The translations under genes and the position numbers were made by a program. A stretch of 64,000 bases of DNA. It comes from Hahnella lacustris. Its GTDB lineage: Bacteria; Pseudomonadota; Gammaproteobacteria; Burkholderiales; Burkholderiaceae_A. The stretch covers positions 1,178,001 through 1,242,000 of the forward strand of contig OZ239148.1 in assembly GCA_965194655.1 (NCBI GenBank), in the 5' to 3' direction. Shown here piece after piece: positions 41,724 to 51,327 of the stretch. The stretch's first letter is position 1, and the number at the start of each line of letters is the position of its first letter. A model generated the notes under the pieces. That model had not been told where the DNA came from, did not search any database, and saw only the letters and a list, made by a program, of their open reading frames with translations.

Positions 41724-42620
41724 TTATTCCACCCCGAAGCTACGAACGGCCGCCTCATCGTCAGCCCAGCTGTCCTTGACCTTCACCCAAAGCGAGAGGG
41801 TGACCCGCTGCTCGAGAAGCTGCGCGATCGACTGACGGGCTTCGGTACCAATGCGTTTGATGCGCTCACCGCCGGCGCCAATCACCATAGGCTTGTGTTG
41901 GGGACGACCCACAATGATGGTGGCGTCAATCTCCACGCGCCCACCCTCATGCTCCTGAAATCGATCAATGACGACCGTCGACTCGTAAGGCAACTCGTCA
42001 CCCAGAAGCCTGAATAATTTCTCGCGAATGCGCTCAGCCGCCATAAATCGAAGGCTCCGATCGGTGAGCGTCTCTTCATCATAGACCGCAGGCCCCTCTG
42101 GAACTGCCCGCCCCAAAGCCTTGAGCAGGTCATCGAGCTGGTGACGCTTGAGCGCAGAGACAGGGACGATTTCCACGAACTGAGGCATGGTGCCCAGGCG
42201 TGCCGCCTGTTCATAGACCCGGGCCTTCATTCGATCATCCTTGATGAGGTCAGACTTATTGAGGGCCACGACCATCGGACATCCTTTGGGTAATCGCTGG
42301 AGCACCGCCTCATCCTCCTCGGTCCAGCGACCTGCCTCCATGACCCATAAAAGGGCGTCCACCTCCTCGAAGGTGCCGAGCGCAGCGCGATTCAACTGGC
42401 GGTTGAGCGCGGCTGTATGGGTGTGCTGAATACCCGGCGTGTCCACGAACACAATCTGCCGCTCAGGATCCGTGTGCACGCCCATGATTCGGTGACGGGT
42501 GGTTTGCGCCTTTCGGGAGGTGATGCTGATCTCGGCCCCGATGAGCGCATTCAGAAGGCTGGATTTGCCCACGTTGGGGCGCCCCACAATCGCCACGGTA
42601 CCGCAACGGTATGCGGTCAT
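41724..42620 (-). CDS. era: GTPase Era
   Basis: A 298-residue ribosome-assembly GTPase that binds the 3' end of 16S rRNA. G motifs are 'GRPNVGKSS' (G1, about 13-21), 'DTPGI' (G3) and 'NKSD' (G4). The C-terminal KH domain has 'IVGRPQHKPMVIGAGGERIK' (about 237-256). The start overlaps the stop of rnc (ATGA). The lepB-rnc-era-recO order is standard. Confidence 0.96.
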   Translation of the reverse strand: MTAYRCGTVAIVGRPNVGKSSLLNALIGAEISITSRKAQTTRHRIMGVHTDPERQIVFVDTPGIQHTHTAALNRQLNRAALGTFEEVDALLWVMEAGRWTEEDEAVLQRLPKGCPMVVALNKSDLIKDDRMKARVYEQAARLGTMPQFVEIVPVSALKRHQLDDLLKALGRAVPEGPAVYDEETLTDRSLRFMAAERIREKLFRLLGDELPYESTVVIDRFQEHEGGRVEIDATIIVGRPQHKPMVIGAGGERIKRIGTEARQSIAQLLEQRVTLSLWVKVKDSWADDEAAVRSFGVE

Positions 42621-43408
42621 GACTGAGGCGGCTCTTTGGATTTGGAATCGGGCTTGAACTCCAGCTTGGCCTGGGGAGGCTCTTCCACCACACGCTTGCG
42701 ACGAGTGCGCTTAGGCACGGCCGTGAGCGCGGCCTGTGCAGCAGAGAAGGCCGCCGTGGCCGCCATCTGCTCAGCAGCACGGCGACTTGCACCCTGCCCC
42801 AGCACGGAAATGGAGAGCTTCGCAATGGAGCATTCCACCTCAAACACCTGACTGTGCGCAGCGCCGTGTGTGGCCACGACTGAATACACCGGGAGCGGAA
42901 GGGCATGACCCTGTAGGAACTCCTGTAAGAGGGTCTTGGCGTCCTTGCCCAGGGTTCTCGCATCCACCTGACGAAGAATGGGACGATACAAGCCATTCAC
43001 CACGTCGGCAGCAGCATCAAACCCCCCATCCAGGAGAATGGCTCCAAACAGGGCTTCAAGCGCATCGGCCAGAATGGAAGGTCGGCGTAGCCCTCCACTC
43101 TTGAGCTCACCATCACCCAGGTGTAGATGCTGGTGCAAAGAGAGAGACTGAGCAATGTCGTGCAGGGCCTGCTGACGAACAAGGCTTGATCGGACCCGGC
43201 TGAGGTCTCCCTCAGTAAAACCCTCGAGCTCGTCATAGAGCAGACGAGCCACGACCAGGTTGAGGACGCTATCACCCAAGAACTCCAGGCGTTCGTTGTG
43301 GTTCGCCCCATAGCTGCGGTGCGTCAGTGCCAGCTCAAGCAGATCCGGCCGTCGAAATCGATAGCCGATCCTCTGCTCCAGCACAGCCGCAGGCGCGGGG
43401 GTTCTCAC
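42617..43408 (-). CDS. rnc: Ribonuclease III
   Basis: A 263-residue double-strand-specific endonuclease for rRNA and mRNA processing. The catalytic signature 'NERLEFLGDSVL' (about 37-48) and the second acidic region 'DALEALFGAILLD' (about 113-125) are present, followed by a dsRNA-binding domain (about 157-228). The C-terminal tail is a basic, then Pro/Lys-rich extension of some 30 residues. It overlaps lepB and era by 4 bases each. Confidence 0.95.
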   Translation of the reverse strand: MRTPAPAAVLEQRIGYRFRRPDLLELALTHRSYGANHNERLEFLGDSVLNLVVARLLYDELEGFTEGDLSRVRSSLVRQQALHDIAQSLSLHQHLHLGDGELKSGGLRRPSILADALEALFGAILLDGGFDAAADVVNGLYRPILRQVDARTLGKDAKTLLQEFLQGHALPLPVYSVVATHGAAHSQVFEVECSIAKLSISVLGQGASRRAAEQMAATAAFSAAQAALTAVPKRTRRKRVVEEPPQAKLEFKPDSKSKEPPQS

Positions 43409-44208
43409 TCAATCCACCCCAGACGACTGAAGTTTCCGTCGAACACCTCAGAGGCGTTAAACCACACCAGAATGGCACGTCCTGCCAGGTTGCGTTCCGG
43501 GATGAAGCCCCAGACTCGGCTGTCAGCGGAGTTATCACGGTTATCGCCCACGCCGAAGTAATGACCATCTGGCACTCGGCAGACCATGCCGGTCAGTGTT
43601 CGTTGACACTGGTCTCGAAAGGGAAATGCCTCCGCCAGGAGGAAGCCGTTCCCCATGTCGGGGTCTACAAGGGTGTGATAGCGCTTTTCTCCAAGTTGCT
43701 CTTCGAAGCGATCAATGGGGCGCACCATCGTGGAGTCCATGAAGGCACCTGCTGGCGTTCGGGGGACCTCCACTCCATTAATGCTGAGCACCTTGTTCTC
43801 ATAGCGGACCTCATCGCCGGGCAGGCCAACAATCCGCTTAATGTAGTCCTGGGAGGGATCTTTCGGATAGCGAAAGACCACCACATCACCCCGCTCAGGG
43901 CCGCCCAGGTCCAGGATTTTTGTGTGCACGATGGGGAGCCGAATGCCATAGCTGTACTTCTGAACCAGAATCATGTCGCCAATGCGCAGCGTGGGGATCA
44001 TGGAGCCCGAGGGAATGTTAAAGGGCTCAAAGGCGAACGACCTCAGGAGAAAAATGACCAGCAGCAGTGGAAAGAATCCGGCCGTGTACTCGAGCCAGCC
44101 AGGCCGAGGAGCACCCGCAGGACGCTGCTTGCGCCAGATCGACCGATCGAGTGCCCACAAAAGGCCAGTCACAACACAAACGGTAAACAGAATGACGGAG
44201 TAGTTCAT
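43405..44208 (-). CDS. lepB: Signal peptidase I
   Basis: A 267-residue membrane protease that removes signal peptides from Sec and Tat substrates. Two N-terminal membrane segments (about 3-20 and 41-58) are followed by the catalytic Ser in 'PSGSMIPTL' (about 69-77), the catalytic Lys in 'YIKRIVGLPGD' (about 124-134) and the box E 'GDNRDNSADSR' (about 220-230). It starts 3 bases after lepA, and its stop overlaps rnc. Confidence 0.96.
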   Translation of the reverse strand: MNYSVILFTVCVVTGLLWALDRSIWRKQRPAGAPRPGWLEYTAGFFPLLLVIFLLRSFAFEPFNIPSGSMIPTLRIGDMILVQKYSYGIRLPIVHTKILDLGGPERGDVVVFRYPKDPSQDYIKRIVGLPGDEVRYENKVLSINGVEVPRTPAGAFMDSTMVRPIDRFEEQLGEKRYHTLVDPDMGNGFLLAEAFPFRDQCQRTLTGMVCRVPDGHYFGVGDNRDNSADSRVWGFIPERNLAGRAILVWFNASEVFDGNFSRLGWIE

Positions 44209-44211
44209 GAA

Positions 44212-46011
44212 CTAGTCTTCTACTTTCAGGATGGCCAAGAAGGCCTCTTGCGGAATCTCCACGGTACCCACTTGCTTCATACGCTTCTTGCCCGCCTTCT
44301 GCTTCTCAAGCAGCTTGCGCTTGCGGGAGATGTCACCGCCATAGCACTTCGCCAGCACATTCTTACGCAGCGCCTTCACGTTCTCACGGGCCAGAATATT
44401 GACGCCAATGGCGGCCTGAATGGCCACGTCAAACATCTGACGAGGAATCAGTTCACGAAGCTTGGCCACCAGCTCACGACCTCGCGACTGCGCATTGGCT
44501 CGGTGAACAATCACTGACAGGGTGTCCACTCGCTCGCTATTGATGAGGATGTCCATCTTGACGACGTCGGATGCACGGTGCTCTTTGAAGGCGTAGTCCA
44601 TCGAGGCGTATCCCCGAGATACGGACTTCAGCTTGTCGAAGAAGTCGAGCACGATCTCATTCATGGGAATCTCATACGTGAGGTTCACCTGTCGCCCGTG
44701 ATAGCTCATATTCGTCTGCATGCCACGCTTGTTGTTGGCAAGGGTCATGACGACCCCCACATAGTCAGAGGGCATAAAGAGGTTGACGGTGACAATGGGC
44801 TCTCGAATCTCTTCGATCTTCGTGGGATCGGGCATCTTGGAGGGATTGTCGACGTCGATGATGCTGCCGTCTTTCATGAGCACCTGATACACCACCGTGG
44901 GGGCCGTGGTGATGAGATCGATGTCGTACTCACGCTCCAGACGTTCCTGCACAATGTCCATGTGCAGGAGCCCCAGAAAGCCGCACCGGAATCCAAACCC
45001 GAGGGCCTGTGAAACCTCGGGCTCGAACTGCAGGGCAGCGTCATTGAGTTGAAGCTTCTCCAGCGCGTCACGCATGAGATCGTACTCAGAGCTCTCCACC
45101 GGATAGAGGCCCGCGAACACCTGAGGCTGAATCTCTTTGAATCCAGGCAGCGGCCCAGGTGCAGGCTTACCCGCGAGGGTGACGGTGTCTCCTACCTTTG
45201 CGGCTTTGAGCTCCTTGATGCCGGTGATGATGAACCCCACCTCGCCCGCGGAGAGGGTGTCCTTCTGAAGAGACTTCGGCGTAAAAACACCAAGCTGCTC
45301 CACGGGGTGCACGGTTCCGGTGGCCATCAAGAGCACACGATCGCGCTGAGAGAGGCGGCCGTTGACCACTCGAACCAGCATGACCACGCCCACGTAATTG
45401 TCAAACCAGGAGTCAATGATGAGTGCCTGCAGGGGTGCGTCTGGGTCTCCTTTTGGAGCGGGCACTTTCGCGATGATCATCTCAAGGATGTCTCGCACCC
45501 CTTCGCCCGTTTTCGCACTGGCTCGGATGGCATCTTGGGCATCGATGCCAATGACATCCTCAATCTCTTGAATGGCCTGTTCGGGATTGGCGGCAGGCAG
45601 GTCGATCTTGTTCAGAACCGGGCAGACCTCCACGCCAAGGTCGAGCGCCGTGTAGCAGTTTGCGACCGTCTGGGCTTCCACGCCTTGGGAGGCATCCACC
45701 ACCAACAAGGCCCCCTCACAAGCCGACAGCGAGCGGCTCACCTCGTAAGAGAAATCGACATGACCCGGCGTGTCGATGAGATTGAACAGGTACTTCTGGC
45801 CATCGAGCGCGGTGTATTGCAATGCTGCAGTCTGAGCCTTGATGGTGATGCCGCGCTCACGCTCCAAATCCATGGAGTCGAGCACCTGCGCCTCCATCTC
45901 CCGATCGGAGAGACCTCCGCAGAGTTGGATGATTCGATCGGCCAGCGTGCTCTTCCCGTGGTCGATGTGGGCAATGATGGAAAAGTTGCGAATATGCTGC
46001 AAGTGCGACAT
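44212..46011 (-). CDS. lepA: Elongation factor 4
   Basis: A 599-residue translational GTPase that acts on stalled ribosomes. G1 'AHIDHGKSTL' (about 14-23), 'DTPGHVDF' and 'NKIDLP' are present, followed by the EF-G-like domains and the LepA-specific C-terminal domain ('KCYGGDISRKRKLLEKQKAG'). Length and sequence are canonical. The lepA-lepB pairing is conserved across proteobacteria. It lies 60 bases after degP. Confidence 0.97.
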   Translation of the reverse strand: MSHLQHIRNFSIIAHIDHGKSTLADRIIQLCGGLSDREMEAQVLDSMDLERERGITIKAQTAALQYTALDGQKYLFNLIDTPGHVDFSYEVSRSLSACEGALLVVDASQGVEAQTVANCYTALDLGVEVCPVLNKIDLPAANPEQAIQEIEDVIGIDAQDAIRASAKTGEGVRDILEMIIAKVPAPKGDPDAPLQALIIDSWFDNYVGVVMLVRVVNGRLSQRDRVLLMATGTVHPVEQLGVFTPKSLQKDTLSAGEVGFIITGIKELKAAKVGDTVTLAGKPAPGPLPGFKEIQPQVFAGLYPVESSEYDLMRDALEKLQLNDAALQFEPEVSQALGFGFRCGFLGLLHMDIVQERLEREYDIDLITTAPTVVYQVLMKDGSIIDVDNPSKMPDPTKIEEIREPIVTVNLFMPSDYVGVVMTLANNKRGMQTNMSYHGRQVNLTYEIPMNEIVLDFFDKLKSVSRGYASMDYAFKEHRASDVVKMDILINSERVDTLSVIVHRANAQSRGRELVAKLRELIPRQMFDVAIQAAIGVNILARENVKALRKNVLAKCYGGDISRKRKLLEKQKAGKKRMKQVGTVEIPQEAFLAILKVED

Positions 46012-46071
46012 CCAAAAAAATACGGCCTGGAACTCGCCAGGCCGCTGGGTTCACTCCCGACGGTCTCCCGA

Positions 46072-47547
46072 CTAAGGCTTGAGCGGGACGAACTGCACCC
46101 CCTCACCTCGTCGAACCAACAACACGACCGTGCGCTTGCGGTCTAACTTTTCAGCCGCAGAAACAAATTGTGCGACAGACCGAACCTGAACATTGTTCAA
46201 AGACAGGATTATGTCACCCTGGCGGAGCCCAACCCGTTCAGCAGGCCCTTTCACCGCGACGATCTGGACGCCGGCGGAGGCCTTTGACTCACCGGAGGCC
46301 TCACCGAGGTCAGCCAGCGAAAGGCCGAGCCAATCGACAGAAGCTGGTTTTTCAGATTTTGGCGTGGGTTTGGACGAAGTTACCGCTTTTTCGGGCTCAA
46401 TCTGACCCACTTTCACCTTGAGGGTCTTGACCTCCCCGCGTCGCCAGACCTCTAGGGTGGCCTGTGAGCCAGGCGCAGTGTTGCCAACCAAGCGGGGGAG
46501 ATCAGAGACCTTCTCAATGGTCTTGCCATTGAACTTCAATACAATATCGCCCGCTTCCACGCCAGCTTGATCGGCAGGTCCCTTGGGCTCAACATTGCGC
46601 ACCAACGCGCCGCTCGCCGTTTTCATACCAAGCGCCTCAGCCACCTCGCGGGTCACCTCGTCGATGGCTACCCCAATGCGCCCCCGGACCACGCGTCCCG
46701 ACTTGCGGAGTTGATCTGACACACGCTGAGCCTCGTCGATGGGAATGGCAAAAGAAATGCCCATGAAGCCGCCGGTGCGGCTATAGATTTGGCTGTTGAT
46801 GCCTACGACCTCTCCCGCCATGTTGAGTAGTGGGCCACCGGAGTTGCCTGGATTGACGGCGACATCTGTCTGAATGAAAGGCAGGTAATCTCCGGTGTCT
46901 CTGCTCTTGGCGCTCACAATGCCAGCCGTGACGGTGTTGTCGAGGCCAAAGGGCGAGCCAATGGCCAACACCCACTCTCCCACCCGGAGCTGGTCGGGGT
47001 TGCCGATCTTGAGAGTGGGCAGACCCTGGGCCTCAATCTTCAGCAAGGCGACGTCAGTCCGGGCATCGGAGCCCACGATCTTGGCCTTGAACTCTCGCTT
47101 GTCGGTGAGCGTGACGATCACCTCGTCAGCACCGTCTACCACATGATGGTTGGAGAGCAGGTAGCCGTCAGGACTGATGATGAACCCACTCCCAACGCCA
47201 CGCTGACGAGGCTCCGGTCGCTGATCGCCCTCAGGCTCCGGACCAGGACCAGGGCGACCCCCACCAAAGCCCGGGTGGCCAGGCGGCATGAAGCGACGGA
47301 AGAACTCATAGAACGGGTCGTTCTCATCGAGCGGTGGCATGCCACGCGGGGTTCGGGCTGCGCGCTCGGTGGTGCGAATGTTGACCACGGCTGGCCCGGC
47401 CTTCTCTACCAAAACGGTGAAATCTGGCAGCCCACGGACCACAGGAGACGATGGCGCCTGAGCCTGCGCAAGAAGGGGGCTCGAGCAAGCAAGTGCTGCA
47501 CTCACCAGTGCAATCGACAGCGAGCGACTCAAACGGATCTGAACCAT
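46072..47547 (-). CDS. mucD: Periplasmic Do-type serine protease (MucD/DegP)
   Basis: A 491-residue envelope protease and chaperone. It has a signal peptide (about 1-29), then a trypsin-like domain with catalytic His in 'LLSNHHVVDG' (about 133-142), Asp in 'DARTDVALLK' (about 164-173) and Ser in 'NPGNSGGPLLN' (about 236-246), followed by two PDZ domains (about 275-370 and 400-485). It is the last gene of rpoE-rseA-rseB-mucD, so sigma-E should induce it. Between catalytic start and signal lies a Pro/Gly/Arg-rich linker (about 85-115). Confidence 0.94.
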   Translation of the reverse strand: MVQIRLSRSLSIALVSAALACSSPLLAQAQAPSSPVVRGLPDFTVLVEKAGPAVVNIRTTERAARTPRGMPPLDENDPFYEFFRRFMPPGHPGFGGGRPGPGPEPEGDQRPEPRQRGVGSGFIISPDGYLLSNHHVVDGADEVIVTLTDKREFKAKIVGSDARTDVALLKIEAQGLPTLKIGNPDQLRVGEWVLAIGSPFGLDNTVTAGIVSAKSRDTGDYLPFIQTDVAVNPGNSGGPLLNMAGEVVGINSQIYSRTGGFMGISFAIPIDEAQRVSDQLRKSGRVVRGRIGVAIDEVTREVAEALGMKTASGALVRNVEPKGPADQAGVEAGDIVLKFNGKTIEKVSDLPRLVGNTAPGSQATLEVWRRGEVKTLKVKVGQIEPEKAVTSSKPTPKSEKPASVDWLGLSLADLGEASGESKASAGVQIVAVKGPAERVGLRQGDIILSLNNVQVRSVAQFVSAAEKLDRKRTVVLLVRRGEGVQFVPLKP

Positions 47548-47570
47548 ATCAATCCTCTTTCAAAATGAAG

Positions 47571-48554
47571 CTATGGAGCCTGCTGCAGCCAGGCGGCTGG
47601 AAAGTTTTCAGCCAAGGCTGTGGCCGCTTGAAGGGGAACCTCCCCGAGTGCTGTGACGATGTAGTCTCCCCGCTGGCGACTCACCATACTGAGGCTCCCG
47701 TGCTGACTGTAGCCGCCGTCAGCCATGGTTGGGGGCCTTCGCTCAGCAAAGAGTGAGATGGTGGCTAAGCCATCACTCAGCACCCATTGGCGCAGGCTAC
47801 CGTCTGAATTTGAGAGTGCAGCCGTGAGCTCGAATCCTCCAGAGAGGTCCTGGGGGGGCGTGGGTGAACTCACCCGACGCATGGGGCTCACAGACTGAGT
47901 CCAGCCCGGCTGCCCCTCGAAGCGGGAGCGGACCATTCGATCGGTCACTGGCCCTAGGCGGATTTCAGAAAAGACGTACTCCTCTCGAATGCTGCCATCG
48001 GTGTCGAGCAACTGCTGCTTCAACAGGAGTTTCCTGCTGCGCTCGACCCAACAACGGACCCGCCAGCGCAGCCCATCTTGCGGGACCAGTTCGATGAGGT
48101 CTGTGTCAAGGCCAGCCACACGATAGCCACCGCGAACCTTCATGCGGTAGTGACGCAAGACCTCACGCCCATCGCCCAGGAAGAGCATGGGAAAATCCGG
48201 TCGCAAGGGACGATAAGGGGTGATGCGAACCTCGCGCCGGTCAGGCAAATAGGCGCGAACGCCTTCGGAGGAGCGAATGATCTCGCGAGCGGGACCGTCG
48301 AGAGACTCAAGTCGAACCAAGGGACCGTCTGAGGCAGCAGCGTGATAGAGCCGAGCCGTGTAGACCCCTTGAGTCTGCTGATGGGAGAAGACCCCAACAA
48401 AACTGATGCTGCTGGCAGCCTGATTCACTGCGCGCAGGAGGCTGAGCTCATCTGGCGAGGGACGCTCCTGGGCAAGTCCAAGTGAGGGCTGTGCCAGGCC
48501 AAGCGTCAAGCACAGCGCAAGCCCGAGACGCAGGGACCTCTCGAAATACATCAC
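47571..48554 (-). CDS. rseB: Sigma-E regulatory protein RseB/MucB
   Basis: A 327-residue periplasmic protein that binds the anti-sigma factor RseA and shields it from proteolysis until lipopolysaccharide or outer-membrane stress releases it. It has a signal peptide (about 1-28) and then the two MucB domains ('SFVGVFSHQQTQGVYTARLY' near 51-70; C-terminal domain from about 215). The ATG overlaps the rseA stop (ATGA). Operon order confirms the assignment. Confidence 0.92.
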   Translation of the reverse strand: MMYFERSLRLGLALCLTLGLAQPSLGLAQERPSPDELSLLRAVNQAASSISFVGVFSHQQTQGVYTARLYHAAASDGPLVRLESLDGPAREIIRSSEGVRAYLPDRREVRITPYRPLRPDFPMLFLGDGREVLRHYRMKVRGGYRVAGLDTDLIELVPQDGLRWRVRCWVERSRKLLLKQQLLDTDGSIREEYVFSEIRLGPVTDRMVRSRFEGQPGWTQSVSPMRRVSSPTPPQDLSGGFELTAALSNSDGSLRQWVLSDGLATISLFAERRPPTMADGGYSQHGSLSMVSRQRGDYIVTALGEVPLQAATALAENFPAAWLQQAP

Positions 48555-49120
48555 GGCTGCTCCGACTCCAAGCGCATCTTCACGACCGTGGGTCCGTGGG
48601 CATCAATGAACCGACGAGCCTGAGGGTCTGCCCAAGGGGACTGCACTCGGACCGTCTGGACCGCACCCGGCTGAGCAGCCTGGTTGGACACCGCCTGAGA
48701 GGGCGCAAAGCCCTGGGCCACCACGGGACCCTCGAGCGACTCCAAGCCAGGCAGCGCAACGAAGTAGGCGGCCGACACAAACCCAACCGCTCCAACCCCT
48801 GCAGCGATTGCTGAGAAGAGACGACGGCGCTGCCGAACCTCTCGTCGTTGCGCAGGCAGAAAATGAATGGGCTCCTGGGCAATGGCCTGCATGACACGGG
48901 ACTGAAAACCCTCGGAGACACCCTGGGCACCGCCGGGGTGCAGCGCGTCGGAAATGAGTGCGTAACGGGTGAAGCGATCCATCACCAGCGGATCCCGTGT
49001 GAGCCTTTGGATCGCTTCCGCTGGCGCGTCGCACTCGTCATCGAACATCGCGCTGGCCCATTCGGCATCTGTGATGTCTGTTGAATGTTGAACGGGTGCA
49101 GCGTGTTGGGTTGGATGCAT
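48551..49120 (-). CDS. rseA: Anti-sigma-E factor RseA
   Basis: A 189-residue single-span membrane protein. The N-terminal cytoplasmic domain begins with 'EWASAMFDDE' (about 20-29) and matches the RseA sigma-binding region. One membrane segment (about 101-121) is followed by a periplasmic domain. It holds RpoE inactive until regulated proteolysis. It lies 18 bases after rpoE and overlaps rseB. Confidence 0.92.
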   Translation of the reverse strand: MHPTQHAAPVQHSTDITDAEWASAMFDDECDAPAEAIQRLTRDPLVMDRFTRYALISDALHPGGAQGVSEGFQSRVMQAIAQEPIHFLPAQRREVRQRRRLFSAIAAGVGAVGFVSAAYFVALPGLESLEGPVVAQGFAPSQAVSNQAAQPGAVQTVRVQSPWADPQARRFIDAHGPTVVKMRLESEQP

Positions 49121-49138
49121 GCGAAGCTCCTCAAAAAC

Positions 49139-49744
49139 CTACCAACGTTTGTGACCGGGGTCGTCGATGAGCGGGCGAATCTGCTCGGCGATGGCCTCTC
49201 GGGCACGGAAAATGCGGGAACGGACAGTGCCAATTGGACAATTCATGGCTTCTGCGATGTCTTCGTAACTCAAACCCTCAATCTCTCGGAGCGTCACAGC
49301 CGTCCGAAGTTCCGTTGGCAGGGCCTCAATGGCACGGTTCACGGTTTCTGCGATCTGCCGCGTCATGAGGACCGCGTCGGGCGTCTGGATGTCTGCTATG
49401 GCCTCATCCGCTCTAAATGGTTCCCCATCGTCGTCATCATTGGACATGCTGGACAGGGGAATGGGGCGACGCCCTTGGGCCACCAGATGATTCTTGGCCG
49501 TATTGACTGCAATACGGTAAATCCAGGTGTAGAAAGCGCTGTCTCCCCTGAACTGAGGGAGGGCCCGGTAGGCCTTCAGGAACGCCTCCTGAGCCACATC
49601 CTCCACCTCTGCTGGGTCTCTGATGAGACGGGAGATGAGTCGGATGACTTTGCGCTGATACTTAGAGACCAATAAGGCAAAAGCCTGCTGGTCCCCTGCC
49701 TTGACCCGATCAACGAGAACCTGATCGGTCTCTCGCGGGTTCAA
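49139..49744 (-). CDS. rpoE: RNA polymerase sigma-E factor
   Basis: A 201-residue ECF sigma factor for envelope stress. Region 2 is 'DVAQEAFLKAYRALPQFRG' with 'FYTWIYRIAVNTAKNHL' (about 49-90), and region 4 is 'GLSYEDIAEAMNCPIGTVRS' (about 158-177). It starts 9 bases after the fabF stop, so its own promoter probably lies inside fabF. It heads the rpoE-rseA-rseB-mucD unit. Confidence 0.96.
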   Translation of the reverse strand: MNPRETDQVLVDRVKAGDQQAFALLVSKYQRKVIRLISRLIRDPAEVEDVAQEAFLKAYRALPQFRGDSAFYTWIYRIAVNTAKNHLVAQGRRPIPLSSMSNDDDDGEPFRADEAIADIQTPDAVLMTRQIAETVNRAIEALPTELRTAVTLREIEGLSYEDIAEAMNCPIGTVRSRIFRAREAIAEQIRPLIDDPGHKRW

Positions 49745-49753
49745 AGGGAGGTC

Positions 49754-51013
49754 CTATACGCGACGGAAAGCGAGGGTTCCGTTGGTGCCACCAAAACCAA
49801 AGTTGTTCTTGAGCGCCACGGAGCCAGACCAATCTCGCGCCTCATTCGCACAGTAATCCAGATCACACTCCGGGTCTTGATTCAGCAGGTTGATGGTGGG
49901 GGGGGCGATCTGGTGATACAGAGCCAAAACGGTGAGGACCGCCTCTAAACCGCCCGCTCCTCCGAGCAAATGCCCGGTCATGGACTTCGTAGAGTTCACC
50001 AACAGTTGTGACGCATGGGACCCGAATGCAGCCTTGATGGCCTCCGTCTCATTCTTATCGCCCAGGGGGGTGGACGTCCCATGGGCGTTCACATAGCCAA
50101 CCGTGTCCGGGGACAGACCGGCATCTCGCAAAGCAGACACCATGCAACGACGTGGGCCATCCATGTTCGGGGCTGTCATGTGGTGAGCATCCCCAGAGAA
50201 TCCAACGCCAGCGAGCTCTGCATAGATGCGCGCGCCGCGCGCACGCGCATGCTCATATTCTTCTAGGACCATCACTCCACCACCCTCGCCCAGCACAAAC
50301 CCATCACGGTCTTTGTCCCAAGGCCGCGAGGCCGTGTAGGGGTCATCGTTTCGGATCGATAGGGCGCGCGCGGCGGCGAACCCTCCGACACCCAGTGGGG
50401 AGATGGTGGACTCTGCACCACCAGCCACCATGACCTCTGCGTCACCCGCCTGGATGAGGCGCGCGGCGAGTCCAATGCTGTGCAACCCGGTGGTACACGC
50501 GGTCACCGCTGCAAGGTTGGGGCCTTGTAGGTTGCGAAGAATGCTGATGTGCCCCGAAATCATGTTGATGATGGAGCCGGGCACAAAGAAGGGGCTGATG
50601 CGACGGGCACCCCGGTTGGTGTACTCACCGTGGGTGTCTTCGATCATCGGAAGTCCCCCGATGCCGGAGCCCACCATCACGCCAATTCGTTCCGTATTCG
50701 CCTCGGTCACGACAAGGCCGGAATCGTCGAGCGCCTGCAGACCCGCCGCAATGCCATAGTGGATGAAGACATCCATATGGCGGGCTTCCTTGGCCGAAAT
50801 GTAGTCTTCGATCTGGAAGCCCTTGACCTCACCGGCGAAGTGCACCGGCATACCGGAGTGATCAAAGCGAGTGATCGGGGCGATGCCATTCTTGCCCGCG
50901 ACAATAGCCGACCATGTCTCTTGGACTGTGTTTCCAACAGGGGATACACAGCCAAGGCCGGTAATCACGACACGACGGCGCCCCACGGCGCCCGAGAGGC
51001 CGTTTGCACTCAT
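49754..51013 (-). CDS. fabF: 3-oxoacyl-ACP synthase II
   Basis: A 419-residue condensing enzyme of fatty-acid elongation. The catalytic triad is readable as Cys in 'VTACTTGLHS' (about 169-178), His in 'NAHGTSTPLGD' (about 308-318) and His in 'SMTGHLLGGAGG' (about 343-354). It follows acpP by 26 bases and ends the fatty-acid operon just before rpoE. Confidence 0.96.
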   Translation of the reverse strand: MSANGLSGAVGRRRVVITGLGCVSPVGNTVQETWSAIVAGKNGIAPITRFDHSGMPVHFAGEVKGFQIEDYISAKEARHMDVFIHYGIAAGLQALDDSGLVVTEANTERIGVMVGSGIGGLPMIEDTHGEYTNRGARRISPFFVPGSIINMISGHISILRNLQGPNLAAVTACTTGLHSIGLAARLIQAGDAEVMVAGGAESTISPLGVGGFAAARALSIRNDDPYTASRPWDKDRDGFVLGEGGGVMVLEEYEHARARGARIYAELAGVGFSGDAHHMTAPNMDGPRRCMVSALRDAGLSPDTVGYVNAHGTSTPLGDKNETEAIKAAFGSHASQLLVNSTKSMTGHLLGGAGGLEAVLTVLALYHQIAPPTINLLNQDPECDLDYCANEARDWSGSVALKNNFGFGGTNGTLAFRRV

Positions 51014-51039
51014 CGGGTCAGTTGTCTCTGTCTGGAGAA

Positions 51040-51279
51040 TTACTTCTTCAGGTTGTTATTGATGAAGTCGATCGCCTGTTGAACCGTGGTGATCTTCTCG
51101 GCTTCCTCGTCGGGGATTTCGCACTCGAATGCGTCCTCGAGCGCCATGACCAGTTCTACGGTATCGAGCGAGTCAGCACCGAGATCGTCAACGAACTTGG
51201 ATTCCGTCTTGATGTCCTCAAGCTTGACGCCAAGTTGCTCCGAAACGATTGCTTTGACGCGCTTTTCGATGTCTTCCAT
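51040..51279 (-). CDS. acpP: Acyl carrier protein
   Basis: A 79-residue acidic carrier. The phosphopantetheine Ser is in 'GADSLDTVEL' (about 34-43). The start is placed at the ATG before 'EDIEKRVK' (51279), which gives the normal length; an upstream in-frame start adds eight residues with no family match. It lies 48 bases after fabG and 26 before fabF. Confidence 0.97.
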   Translation of the reverse strand: MEDIEKRVKAIVSEQLGVKLEDIKTESKFVDDLGADSLDTVELVMALEDAFECEIPDEEAEKITTVQQAIDFINNNLKK

Positions 51280-51327
51280 AGTTTTCTTCCCTTTGTTAAC
51301 CAAACAAGCTTTGGCGCCGCGATTGTA

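Noticed and set aside
43327..44517. A 396-residue open frame antisense to lepB and part of lepA
   Set aside because: Shadow of two conserved housekeeping genes; composition is that of a reverse-complement frame and no motif is present.
45049..46146. A 365-residue open frame antisense to lepA
   Set aside because: lepA is complete on the opposite strand and this frame has no independent support.
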